Assembly: GCA_963669295.1 (NCBI GenBank)
Contig: OY769938.1
Location: forward strand, 3,844,001 to 3,908,000
Direction of reading: 5' to 3'
From: G963669295 sp963669295
GTDB lineage: Bacteria > Bacteroidota > Bacteroidia > Flavobacteriales_D > CALLUQ01
DNA: 64,000 nt
Part shown: positions 42,512-51,084 of the stretch, piece after piece
How positions within the stretch are numbered: the stretch's first letter is position 1
Layout of the letters: the number at the start of each line of letters is the position of its first letter
Made by a program: the position numbers and the translations under genes
Notes under the pieces: generated by a model
The model's input: the letters and a program-made list of their open reading frames with translations, nothing else
What the model was told of the DNA's origin: nothing
Databases searched by the model: none

Positions 42512-45153
42512 AGGTCATACCAGGCGCGTTTGCGCTGTAGCTTTAAATCCTGAAGTAAAGGAGATTTTACGCTTAACGTTACACCATAACTTTTTCTAAA
42601 TCCAAACGGAATCCAGTTGAACCGTAATTCCCAGCAGTGTAAGTCACGATATATATTCACCTGGGTATAAGTGAGGTCTTTAGTCTCAAAATCGTAGCCA
42701 GAATTCACACCAATTTTCCAATACTTTGTTAGGTTAAAGTCACCGTTAAAGGTAAGCGATTGGGTAATGGTAGTGGTGTCAATGCCGTTGGCAAAACTGC
42801 GATTCAAGCGGATGTTGTAGTTAATGTTCAACGACCATGGAATGTTGAAATCAACATAAGCATTTGGGTTAGCATTGATAGCATCCAATTCTTCTTGTGT
42901 GCCTTTATTGCTCTCTTTGGTGCCACTCCCCGGGCTTTTTAGCATCCATCCTAAGGCAAAAGTAGAGTTGGTAATGGTACCTAGCTTCTTACTTTGCTTC
43001 CACATGGAAGTGTTGATGTTGTTGCCCAGAGAATCAAAAGCATATGGGTTTAAAGTTCCTGTGTAGTTAAGGTTAAGGTTTTTGAAGAGTTTGGTACGGG
43101 CATTTAATCGAACATTCGACCAATTCAAAGAGTCTTTAAACAAGTCGTAAGACGATGAGAAGTTGAAATTTTCAATCAACCGTACCTTTTTACTGGCAGA
43201 AGCAGTGTCTTTAGGAGTACGCACCTTCATTTCCAGGTTATTGATAAAGTTAAAGGTAACTAACCCGGCTTCGTTAGCATTAGGCTTACCATAAATCCCC
43301 TGATCAAAAGGTGAATACGTTCCTACTGTAGGAGCATCAAGCGTAGTGTCGTTAATCGTGTACTCAACTTCACTACTTAAATCAGGGATATAGGTGAACC
43401 CCACATTTGGGGTAAAAACGTGCCTGATGGCTTGTATAGGCCCTTTCTTGTACTGGTAGGTCATGTAGTACTTGGTGGTTACATTGGCACTTATGCTATA
43501 ATCACGAGCTGTTTTAAAGCCGCTCAAGGTATCGGTAATCGTAGTTTGCAATTCATCGTCCCAATTTTTTTCAATGGTTTGTACATACCAACGTTCGGTA
43601 TAATTGAAAGCAGGGGTGAGTGTAAAGTACTTCAAAAACTTCATGGAAGTATTGGCAGTAGCACTATGCTTTAAGCCATTTCTGAACTTACCTGTTAGGT
43701 TCGATAAATTGTTCATGTTAATCAATGTATCGGCAACACTAATCTCATTTTTGAAATTGGTGTTATAGCTTAAGCCTATCTTTTCAAACCACTTTTTACT
43801 GCCTACATTTTCCTGGCGTAAAAAAGCCAGGGGGTAGATACGACTAACATTGAATGCCATTTCGGGAAGAGTAGCATTTACAATACGCGACTGTGTATTT
43901 TGACTGTGTCGTAAGTTAGTGCTTAGGCTGTAAGGCTTGCCTGCCCACGTTTTGGTATAAGCAATATTCGATTGAAAGGTATTGGTTAAATAGTTATTGG
44001 TGGTACTGTTGAAGTTGTTACGAAAGTTGGTATTGGTACCTACATTTACGTTAGCAGAAAATTTACTATTTGGCCGTGCCTTAGGGTCCTGATTGTGCCT
44101 CCAGTTAACAAAGAAGTTCTTGATGAGAGAGAAATCAGGAAACTCTGGGTCGCTTTGCTTCAGAATGGAGTAGCTTACATTAACATCACCATTGTATCGG
44201 TAAATGTTTTTATACCGCACAAAATTCTTTAATCCCCAACTGCCTCGCGAGTAAAAATCACCTCGTATTTGCATGTCTACCTTATCGCCAATGGGCACGT
44301 AATACCCACCATTAATAAGGTAAAAACCTAAAGTGGGTGATTCTCCTGGTTCAGGAATAAGTATGCCCGCAGCCTTGCCTCGCTTGTTAGGAAAATAACC
44401 AAAAGGAATAAAAAGGGGAGTGGGCACATCACCTACTACCAGGTAACCTGGCCCTGAAACAATTTTATCATTTGGAATAACAATAGCTTTCGACAACTTG
44501 AGGTAAAAGTGCGGGTCTTCATGTTCGCAGGTAGTATACTTGCCATCTTTTACATGCACGTGGTCATTGGCATGTTTTTTAATGGTTTTTCCATGCAAAG
44601 TGCCGTCTCCTTCCTGGGTAACCACATCTTTTATCACCCCTTTTTTAGTTTCAAAGTTGTAGTTGATAGAGGAACCTTTAAAGTTTTGACCATCACCAGT
44701 GAAATCAGGCTTGCCAATTTCATTGCCTAAACTGTCCTTACCCACTTCTGCAAATACAATTTTGTCTTTAAAACTAAATTCAATGTAGTTGGCTTTAAGG
44801 ATGTTGTCTTCATACTCTACCATGGCTTCGCCATATAAGTACATTTTCTGCTCGATTAAATCAAAATAGCTGGAATCGGCTGAATTATGGATTACCCGTG
44901 CTTTTAGAGGTTTGTCTTTTGGCTGGTCAATTTTAAGCGTATCTACTGCAATGGTATCAGGCGCAGACGTATCAGGAGAGTCGACAGGCAATTGCATCAT
45001 GGCACAAAAGTTGTCTGAAAAGGTTGAATTAGCTTGGCAGAAACTCACAAGCATTATCAACAAAGTGAAGGGGATAAAAACCTTGATGATTAGCTTTGAA
45101 TGCAACTTTATAATACTAATTTTGCGATGATGCTGTTTTTTATATGGGTTCAA
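42505..45153 (-). CDS. lptD: LptD-like outer-membrane LPS assembly protein
   Basis: 882 residues as given. An OstA/LptA-like N-terminal domain (about 90-260, with repeated short strands) is followed by a long C-terminal barrel rich in Asn, Tyr and aromatic-ended strands. LptD inserts LPS into the outer leaflet with LptE. The frame starts at a TTG at 45153 that overlaps a possible -7 element (TAGCTTTG, 45151-45158). An internal TTG at 45105 would give a standard signal peptide (IIKVFIPFTLLIMLVSF), so the true start may be there. It converges with pabA (7-bp overlap) and is divergent from the amidase gene. Confidence 0.88.
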   Translation of the reverse strand: MNPYKKQHHRKISIIKLHSKLIIKVFIPFTLLIMLVSFCQANSTFSDNFCAMMQLPVDSPDTSAPDTIAVDTLKIDQPKDKPLKARVIHNSADSSYFDLIEQKMYLYGEAMVEYEDNILKANYIEFSFKDKIVFAEVGKDSLGNEIGKPDFTGDGQNFKGSSINYNFETKKGVIKDVVTQEGDGTLHGKTIKKHANDHVHVKDGKYTTCEHEDPHFYLKLSKAIVIPNDKIVSGPGYLVVGDVPTPLFIPFGYFPNKRGKAAGILIPEPGESPTLGFYLINGGYYVPIGDKVDMQIRGDFYSRGSWGLKNFVRYKNIYRYNGDVNVSYSILKQSDPEFPDFSLIKNFFVNWRHNQDPKARPNSKFSANVNVGTNTNFRNNFNSTTNNYLTNTFQSNIAYTKTWAGKPYSLSTNLRHSQNTQSRIVNATLPEMAFNVSRIYPLAFLRQENVGSKKWFEKIGLSYNTNFKNEISVADTLINMNNLSNLTGKFRNGLKHSATANTSMKFLKYFTLTPAFNYTERWYVQTIEKNWDDELQTTITDTLSGFKTARDYSISANVTTKYYMTYQYKKGPIQAIRHVFTPNVGFTYIPDLSSEVEYTINDTTLDAPTVGTYSPFDQGIYGKPNANEAGLVTFNFINNLEMKVRTPKDTASASKKVRLIENFNFSSSYDLFKDSLNWSNVRLNARTKLFKNLNLNYTGTLNPYAFDSLGNNINTSMWKQSKKLGTITNSTFALGWMLKSPGSGTKESNKGTQEELDAINANPNAYVDFNIPWSLNINYNIRLNRSFANGIDTTTITQSLTFNGDFNLTKYWKIGVNSGYDFETKDLTYTQVNIYRDLHCWELRFNWIPFGFRKSYGVTLSVKSPLLQDLKLQRKRAWYDLQ
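45096..45124 (+). promoter_or_regulatory. Bacteroidota-type promoter for the amidase operon
   Basis: TTG (45096-45098), 18 nt, TAATTTTG (45117-45124), with the amidase ATG 54 bp downstream. It lies within the first codons of the divergent lptD frame, another hint that lptD starts further in. Confidence 0.65.
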
Positions 45154-45177
45154 AGCTAAGTATTTAACAGTAAATAA

Positions 45178-46404
45178 ATGAATTTTTTAGCGTCCCATAG
45201 CCACAAAACTGCTTCTGCGAATAAACGCATTATTTTGCTTTTTCTTATTGCAGTTGTTGTTTTGTTATCATCTTTCATGCCAAACACCAATGGCAGCGGG
45301 GGTGAACTGCCTTTGCACAATCCTCCGAAAAACCTTGATTTTGCTGGTATCAAAACGGTAGTCATCGATCCCGGACATGGTGGTAAAGACCCCGGTTGTA
45401 TCGGTGCTTCTTCCAAAGAAAAAGAAGTTTGTCTTTCTATTGGATTAAAATTAGGCGGTTTTATTGAGGCCAATTACCCCGGTATTAAAGTGGTATATAC
45501 CCGAAAAACAGATGTTTTTGTTGAATTGCACGAGCGTGCAAAAATTGCGAACGATAACAAAGCCGATTTATTCATTTGTATTCACGCAAATTCGGGTCCT
45601 TCACATGCACATGGCGCAGAAACGTATGTAATGGGCCTACACCGCTCTGAAGATAATTTAAAGGTGGCACAGCGTGAAAATGCATCGTACCTGTTGGAAG
45701 AGGATTACAAAACCAACTATAAAGATTTCGACAATTCGCCAGATGCGATCATTGCCATGTCCATTATGCAGTCGGCTTTTCTGGATCAAAGTTTAATTTT
45801 TGCATCCAGCGTACAAAAGCATTTTAAGAGCATGGGGCGTACCGATCGTGGGGTGAAGCAGGCAGGTTTCCTGGTATTGGTACATACTACTATGCCCAGT
45901 GTGTTGATTGAAACAGGCTTTTTAACCAATAAAGAAGAAGAAAAGTTCCTGTCGGAAGAAAAAAATCAAGAAAAGATGGCACAAGGAATCTTCAATGCTT
46001 TTGAAGATTACAAAAAGGAGATAGACCGCATTAATCAAAGCATTTCAGGCAATGGTGGGAGCAATGAGACTCCCGAAAAAGAGAAGCCAGATACGAATCC
46101 TGAAAAAGAGGAATCAAAAGAAAATGTAACAAAAGAGCGGCAAATTGTGTTTAAGGTACAAATTGTAACATCTTCTACTCAAATTGATGTAAAACCCAAA
46201 AATTTTAAAGGGTTAACCAATGTTGATGAGTATATTAGCAACGGAATGTATAAATATACAGTAGGAAGTGTACGTACATTACAAGAAGCCAAAGAGATTC
46301 AGCAAGGCCTCAAAGAAAAAGGGTATGCTGGAGCTTTTATTGTGGCTTTTGAAAATGGAATACGGTTGGATTTGCAAAAGGCCATAGAGGCCACCAGGAA
46401 ATAA
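45178..46404 (+). CDS. amiC: N-acetylmuramoyl-L-alanine amidase with SPOR-like C-terminus
   Basis: 408 residues. An N-terminal hydrophobic anchor or signal (about 17-34) is followed by an amidase_3 domain at about 60-280 with zinc ligands in VVIDPGHGGKDPG, the ELHERA glutamate and CIHANSG. The catalytic Glu is in SVLIETGFLTNKEEE. A low-complexity Glu/Pro/Lys linker follows, then a C-terminal SPOR-like segment (VFKVQIVTSST, ending near residue 405). It cuts the amide bond between MurNAc and the stem peptide, needed for daughter-cell separation. It heads a rightward run with the MlaD-like and Fe-S genes. Confidence 0.94.
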   Translation: MNFLASHSHKTASANKRIILLFLIAVVVLLSSFMPNTNGSGGELPLHNPPKNLDFAGIKTVVIDPGHGGKDPGCIGASSKEKEVCLSIGLKLGGFIEANYPGIKVVYTRKTDVFVELHERAKIANDNKADLFICIHANSGPSHAHGAETYVMGLHRSEDNLKVAQRENASYLLEEDYKTNYKDFDNSPDAIIAMSIMQSAFLDQSLIFASSVQKHFKSMGRTDRGVKQAGFLVLVHTTMPSVLIETGFLTNKEEEKFLSEEKNQEKMAQGIFNAFEDYKKEIDRINQSISGNGGSNETPEKEKPDTNPEKEESKENVTKERQIVFKVQIVTSSTQIDVKPKNFKGLTNVDEYISNGMYKYTVGSVRTLQEAKEIQQGLKEKGYAGAFIVAFENGIRLDLQKAIEATRK

Positions 46405-46416
46405 ACAGGAATAGTT

Positions 46417-47436
46417 TTGAAGCTATCTAGGGAGTTTAAAGCAGGGGTTGTAGTAGTTTTTGGCATCGCAATTTTAGTGGTGGGGGTATTCTTTCTTAAA
46501 GGAGTAAATCTTTTTGGGGAAAATCGTAACTACTATGCGTTATACGACAACGTAGATGGACTGGGTGAAGCCACTCCGGTAATGGTGAAAGGCTACAAAG
46601 TAGGTCAGGTCACTGAAATTCGTTTGATACCTGAACGGGGAAACATGATTTTGGTGACCATGTTAATCGATAACCCTGACCTTCAAATTCCGAAAGATGC
46701 TAAGGCACGTATATACAGTGCCGACCTTTTTACCAAGGCGATTGAGATTCGAGATGGAACAAGTGAGGTGATGGCGCAACCTGGCGATACCTTGCTATCG
46801 GATATTCAAGCATCCATTCAAGAAGAAGTAAACAAACAGGTACTTCCACTAAAAGAGAAGGCAGAAGATCTTATTTCTTCTATCGATTCTATTATGGCAG
46901 TAGTACAGGCTGTGTTAGATAAAAATGTTCAAGCAAACCTTACCCAAAGTTTTGAAAGTATACGTCGTTCAATCAATGCTTTGGAGCGTACTTCATTGCG
47001 CATCGATACAATGATTGCCAGCGAGAAGGTAAAGGTGTCTAACATCATGTCAAACATCCAGTCGATCACATCTAATATTTCCAAGAACAACGATGAGTTA
47101 ACGGCTACGATCAAAAACATGAAGATCATTACCGATTCCATTGCTAAGTCTGACCTTACCTCTACCATTAACAATGTGAACAAAACAATGGGACAGGTGG
47201 CTGATATTACTACTAAGATTAATAATGGTGAGGGCACTATGGGCATGTTGATTAATAATGATAGTTTGTACAACGCTCTGGTGAATACCAATGCAGAATT
47301 ACGTAACTTGTTAGAGGATATGCGGGTGAATCCTAACCGCTACTTACACTTCTCAGTGTTTGGACGCAAGGATAAAAACACGGTGAAACTCACCCCACAA
47401 GAACTTCGAAACCTAAAGAAACTGTTAAATAAATAA
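46417..47436 (+). CDS. MlaD/MCE-domain protein
   Basis: 339 residues starting at TTG 46417 (KLSREFKAGVVVVFG); no upstream ATG gives a good start. It has an N-terminal anchor helix (about 9-29), an MCE domain (about 38-115, YDNVDGLGEATPVMVKGYKVG), then a long coiled-coil tail. MCE proteins such as MlaD form hexamers that move phospholipids between membranes with an MlaEF ABC transporter. The transporter genes are not in the window. It follows the amidase by 12 bp and precedes the Fe-S gene by 6 bp. Confidence 0.9.
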   Translation: MKLSREFKAGVVVVFGIAILVVGVFFLKGVNLFGENRNYYALYDNVDGLGEATPVMVKGYKVGQVTEIRLIPERGNMILVTMLIDNPDLQIPKDAKARIYSADLFTKAIEIRDGTSEVMAQPGDTLLSDIQASIQEEVNKQVLPLKEKAEDLISSIDSIMAVVQAVLDKNVQANLTQSFESIRRSINALERTSLRIDTMIASEKVKVSNIMSNIQSITSNISKNNDELTATIKNMKIITDSIAKSDLTSTINNVNKTMGQVADITTKINNGEGTMGMLINNDSLYNALVNTNAELRNLLEDMRVNPNRYLHFSVFGRKDKNTVKLTPQELRNLKKLLNK

Positions 47437-47442
47437 CCCCCC

Positions 47443-48759
47443 ATGAGTATCGGAAGTATTGTTTTTATCGTACTGCTGATTGCCGCTGTAGGATTCTTCT
47501 CCTTAAACATTCGAAAAATTTCTAAAAACATCAAGCTGGGGCGCGACATTGACCGCAGCGATAATAAGGGTGCTCGATGGAAAACCATGATGATGGTAGC
47601 CATGGGGCAATCAAAGATGGTGAAACGGCCAGTAGCGGGCATCTTACACATTATAGTATATGCAGGCTTTATTATCATCAACATTGAGGTGTTGGAGATT
47701 GTGATTGATGGCATAACGGGCCAGCATCGTATATTCGGTTTTATGGGAGGGCTGTATAATCTATTGATTGCTGCTTTTGAAGTATTGGCATTGTTGGTAT
47801 TGGTAGGTTGTTTAGTTTTTTTGATTCGAAGAAATGTGCTTCGCATCAAGCGGTTTCACTATAAGGAAATGACCAGGTGGCCCCGTTCGGATGCCAATAT
47901 CATCTTGATTTTTGAGGTGCTGTTGATGAGTGCTTTTCTGATTATGAATGCAGCAGATTTAGCATTACAAACCAGTGGTACTTACCATCATGCTGGAGCT
48001 TTCCCTATTAGCAGCTACTTGGTAGGGATGTTACCAACAGATACCATTACATTGATTTACATCGAACGTGCTTGCTGGTGGTTTCACATTGTAGGCATTT
48101 TTATCTTTTTGAATTACCTTCCTTATTCAAAGCATTTCCACATCATTTTGGCTTTTCCCAACGTGTTCTATTCCAATTTACGTCCAAAAGGGGAATTCAA
48201 TAACATGGCCAATGTGAAGAAGGAAGTAGAATTGATGATGGATCCTAATGCCGATCCATACGCTGCTCCAGCTGAACCAGCAGAAGGAGAAGATCCTGGC
48301 AAGTTTGGAGCAAAAGATGTTACAGACCTTACCTGGAAGAACCTTATGGATGCCTACTCTTGTACAGAGTGCGGGCGTTGTTCGTCGATGTGCCCAGCTA
48401 ACCAAACAGGTAAATTATTGTCGCCACGAAAAATTATGATGGATACGCGCGACCGTTTGGAAGAGGTAGGTAAAAACGTTGCTAAACATGGCAAAGAGCA
48501 CAATGATGGGAAGTCGCTATTACATGATTATATCACTGAAGAAGAGTTGAGGGCTTGTACTTCTTGTAACGCATGTACAGAAGCATGTCCGGTAAATATC
48601 GATCCGTTGGCGATTATTGTTGACTTACGTCGCTATCTGATTATGGAGGAATCTAAATCGCCAGAGGAGTGGACAGTGATGTTCAACAACATTGAAAACA
48701 ATGGGGCTCCATGGGCCTTTTCTCAAGCCGACCGTTTAAAATGGGCGGAAGAAGATTAA
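47443..48759 (+). CDS. membrane Fe-S oxidoreductase with two 4Fe-4S clusters (NarI-like plus ferredoxin domain)
   Basis: 438 residues. Five or so membrane helices fill about 1-235, including histidines suited to heme b, as in NarI/HdrE-type subunits. A soluble ferredoxin domain follows with two CxxCxxCxxxCP motifs: CTECGRCSSMCPA at ~306-318 and CTSCNACTEACPV at ~366-378. This suggests electron transfer between a quinone pool and a soluble partner. The next gene (7 bp) encodes a CCG-domain protein, giving an HdrD/GlpC-like pair split into two polypeptides. The electron donor is not known. Confidence 0.88.
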   Translation: MSIGSIVFIVLLIAAVGFFSLNIRKISKNIKLGRDIDRSDNKGARWKTMMMVAMGQSKMVKRPVAGILHIIVYAGFIIINIEVLEIVIDGITGQHRIFGFMGGLYNLLIAAFEVLALLVLVGCLVFLIRRNVLRIKRFHYKEMTRWPRSDANIILIFEVLLMSAFLIMNAADLALQTSGTYHHAGAFPISSYLVGMLPTDTITLIYIERACWWFHIVGIFIFLNYLPYSKHFHIILAFPNVFYSNLRPKGEFNNMANVKKEVELMMDPNADPYAAPAEPAEGEDPGKFGAKDVTDLTWKNLMDAYSCTECGRCSSMCPANQTGKLLSPRKIMMDTRDRLEEVGKNVAKHGKEHNDGKSLLHDYITEEELRACTSCNACTEACPVNIDPLAIIVDLRRYLIMEESKSPEEWTVMFNNIENNGAPWAFSQADRLKWAEED

Positions 48760-48766
48760 TACAACT

Positions 48767-49564
48767 ATGAGCGAAGAAAAAATAAAAGTACCTACCATGG
48801 CCGAATGTTTGGCGGCCGGTGAAGTTCCTGAAGTGTTGTTTTGGGTGGGATGTGCCGGAAGTTTTGACGACAGGGCTAAGAAGATTACCAAAGCCATGGT
48901 GAAAATTTTGCATAAGACAGGAATTAAATTTGCTGTGCTAGGCACTGAAGAGGCTTGTACAGGCGACCCTGCTAAACGTGCCGGGAACGAATTCTTGTTT
49001 CAAATGCAAGCCATGATGAACATTCAGGTATTGAATGCTTATGAGGTAAAGAAAATAGTTACAGCATGTCCACATTGCTTCAATACCTTAAAAAATGAAT
49101 ACCCCGAATTAGGAGGAAATTATGAAGTGATTCACCATACCCAATTCATCAATGGATTGTTGAAAGAAGGGAAGATGACCATTCAGGGTGGGGGAGACTT
49201 CAAAGGCAAGCGCATCACTTTCCACGACCCTTGTTACCTGGGGAGGGGCAATGATGTTTACGAAGCTCCTCGTGAAGTGTTGGAAAAGCTGGATGCAGAG
49301 TTGGTGGAGATGCGTCGTTGCAAAGCCAAAGGATTTTGTTGTGGGGCAGGTGGTGCACAAATGTTCAAAGAAGCAGAAAGCGGAAACAAAGAGGTGAACA
49401 TCGAACGTACTGAGGAAGCGCTAGAGGTAAAACCTAACATCATTGCTACAGGATGTCCGTTTTGCAATACGATGATGACAGATGGCGTAAAGAATTTTGA
49501 GCAGGAAGGAAATGTTAAAGTGCTGGATGTAGCCGAGTTAATTGCCCAAGCTGGAGATCTTTAG
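48767..49564 (+). CDS. CCG-domain (heterodisulfide reductase-related) Fe-S protein
   Basis: 265 residues with two CCG-type cysteine modules. The first shows WVGCAGSFD and ACPHCFNTL. The second shows HDPCYLGRGNDV, GFCCGAGGAQMF and TGCPFCNTM. Such domains bind a noncubane 4Fe-4S cluster and occur in HdrB, GlpC and LutA-type reductases. It is the partner of the membrane ferredoxin protein just upstream and is likely co-translated with it. Substrate unknown. Confidence 0.9.
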   Translation: MSEEKIKVPTMAECLAAGEVPEVLFWVGCAGSFDDRAKKITKAMVKILHKTGIKFAVLGTEEACTGDPAKRAGNEFLFQMQAMMNIQVLNAYEVKKIVTACPHCFNTLKNEYPELGGNYEVIHHTQFINGLLKEGKMTIQGGGDFKGKRITFHDPCYLGRGNDVYEAPREVLEKLDAELVEMRRCKAKGFCCGAGGAQMFKEAESGNKEVNIERTEEALEVKPNIIATGCPFCNTMMTDGVKNFEQEGNVKVLDVAELIAQAGDL

Positions 49565-49596
49565 ATTTCTTACCTTTACATTAAAGAAGTTATTTC

Positions 49597-50079
49597 ATGT
49601 CATACCTCACTTTACCAAATCATGCCCGGGTATGGGTATATCAAAGCAATCGGGCTTTTACTCCTGAAGAAACAGTTGAAATAAAAGGCAAAGCGCAATT
49701 ATTTGTGCAGGGCTGGGCCTCTCATGGGGCAGCACTTAAAGCAGCCATTGAAATTTTTTACAACCGTTTCATTGTCATCTTTGTCGATGAACAACAAGCT
49801 GCAGCTTCCGGTTGCTCTATCGATACATCTGTAGGGTTTATTCGAGATTTACAATCAGCATATAGCATTAATTTACTCGACCGCATGACCATGGCGTGGA
49901 AAGAAGGGGATGAAGTGAAAACTGCTGCCATGAACGAGTTTGAAGCTATGATTGAGGCAGGGACAATCACAGGATCTACCATCGTATTCAATAACCTTGT
50001 AGCCGATAAAGGAGAATTTGTTGCTGGTTGGGAAGGACCATTACAAGCCAGTTGGCATGCAAGACTAATGACTCAATAG
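49597..50079 (+). CDS. conserved Bacteroidota protein often mislabelled ABC transporter ATPase
   Basis: 160 residues, soluble, no P-loop. The sequence (HARVWVYQSNRAFTPEE, GWASHGAALKAA, AASGCSIDTSVGFI) matches from memory a small family in this phylum annotated as ABC transporter ATPase for no visible reason. The conserved Cys in SGCSID and the nearby Trp/His suggest a small fold with a functional pocket, but no function is known. It follows the Fe-S pair after 32 bp, a position that may point to a role in that pathway. Confidence 0.82.
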   Translation: MSYLTLPNHARVWVYQSNRAFTPEETVEIKGKAQLFVQGWASHGAALKAAIEIFYNRFIVIFVDEQQAAASGCSIDTSVGFIRDLQSAYSINLLDRMTMAWKEGDEVKTAAMNEFEAMIEAGTITGSTIVFNNLVADKGEFVAGWEGPLQASWHARLMTQ

Positions 50080-50179
50080 TAGTTATCCTTTACACTTACG
50101 AATTAATTTCCGACGCTTACGAATTCCCCCTTTTTTATTGTTAGTAGTTCAGTTATTTGGCGAAACAAAACTATTAGCG

Positions 50180-51082
50180 ATGAAAAAGATATACTTTTTA
50201 ACCTTAATGTTTCTTGGCATTGTAGTACACTTATGTGCACAACCAGTTGTAGCAGATTATAATATTCTACTACTCGAATCAGGGTTTGGTTATTCAGATA
50301 ATGCCAAGCAACATTTTGAAGACATGGGACATACTGTTACTAAAGTAGATGCTTCTGTTTTAAGTGCTGCGTATAATTATTCGCCCTACGATGTAGTGAT
50401 TTTTGGATTCGATTCTAATGCTCCAACAGGAAGTGCATTAACGCACCTGTTGAACGAAAACCAATCTTGTGGTATAGGCGTCATTATGATGCGCGGAGAT
50501 AATTCGGTTGCTGCTTTCGATATGGGAGCTTCTGCTACCTATACAAACAGTGATGTAACGATTACTAATAATAGCCATTGGATTACTTCAGCATTTTCAA
50601 CAGGTATTATGAATATGGGGTTTACCTGGAAAACGAACATGGCTGGAGCCACTTCAAATACTACTGTTTTAGCAACTGCTGGACCTGGTAGTGCTCTGGT
50701 GGTACACGATGATTACCAACGTGTTGTTTGCCCATATTACGGACATCAAACCGGATGGCCTTCAACAACTGCGGAATCGCTTATGGATAGAATAATAGCC
50801 TGGGCAGCCTGGGATTGCCAAACGGTTGATGTGCCAGTAACAAATAGCAGTGAAGAAGTAGCCTTATACCCCAACCCTGTGGGATTAAGTTTAACATTAT
50901 CACTTCCTTCAGATGCAAGAGTTCAAGGCAATGTTTTTGATGTAACAGGGAAACAGGTGATGCAATTTACAAGCAAAGGGAATCACACATTAAACGTAAC
51001 TTCATTAGAGGAAGGAACCTACTTTGTTCGATTGTTGATTGAGGGAGAAGTAGTGATAAAAAAGATGGTTGTTCAGCGATAG
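50180..51082 (+). CDS. secreted protein with type IX secretion sorting domain
   Basis: 300 residues from the ATG at 50180 (MKKIYFLTLMFLGIVVHL, a signal peptide); an earlier TTG at 50138 adds unlikely sequence. The middle (about 20-215) is a flavodoxin/glutamine-amidotransferase-like alpha/beta region (YNILLLESGFGY, YDVVIFGFDSNAP, VIMMRGDN). The last ~75 residues form a T9SS type A sorting domain (ALYPNPVGLSLTLSL ... GTYFVRLLIEGEVVIKKMVV). It should cross the outer membrane by type IX secretion and attach to the surface or be released. Its biochemical function is unknown. Confidence 0.87.
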   Translation: MKKIYFLTLMFLGIVVHLCAQPVVADYNILLLESGFGYSDNAKQHFEDMGHTVTKVDASVLSAAYNYSPYDVVIFGFDSNAPTGSALTHLLNENQSCGIGVIMMRGDNSVAAFDMGASATYTNSDVTITNNSHWITSAFSTGIMNMGFTWKTNMAGATSNTTVLATAGPGSALVVHDDYQRVVCPYYGHQTGWPSTTAESLMDRIIAWAAWDCQTVDVPVTNSSEEVALYPNPVGLSLTLSLPSDARVQGNVFDVTGKQVMQFTSKGNHTLNVTSLEEGTYFVRLLIEGEVVIKKMVVQR

Positions 51083-51084
51083 AG

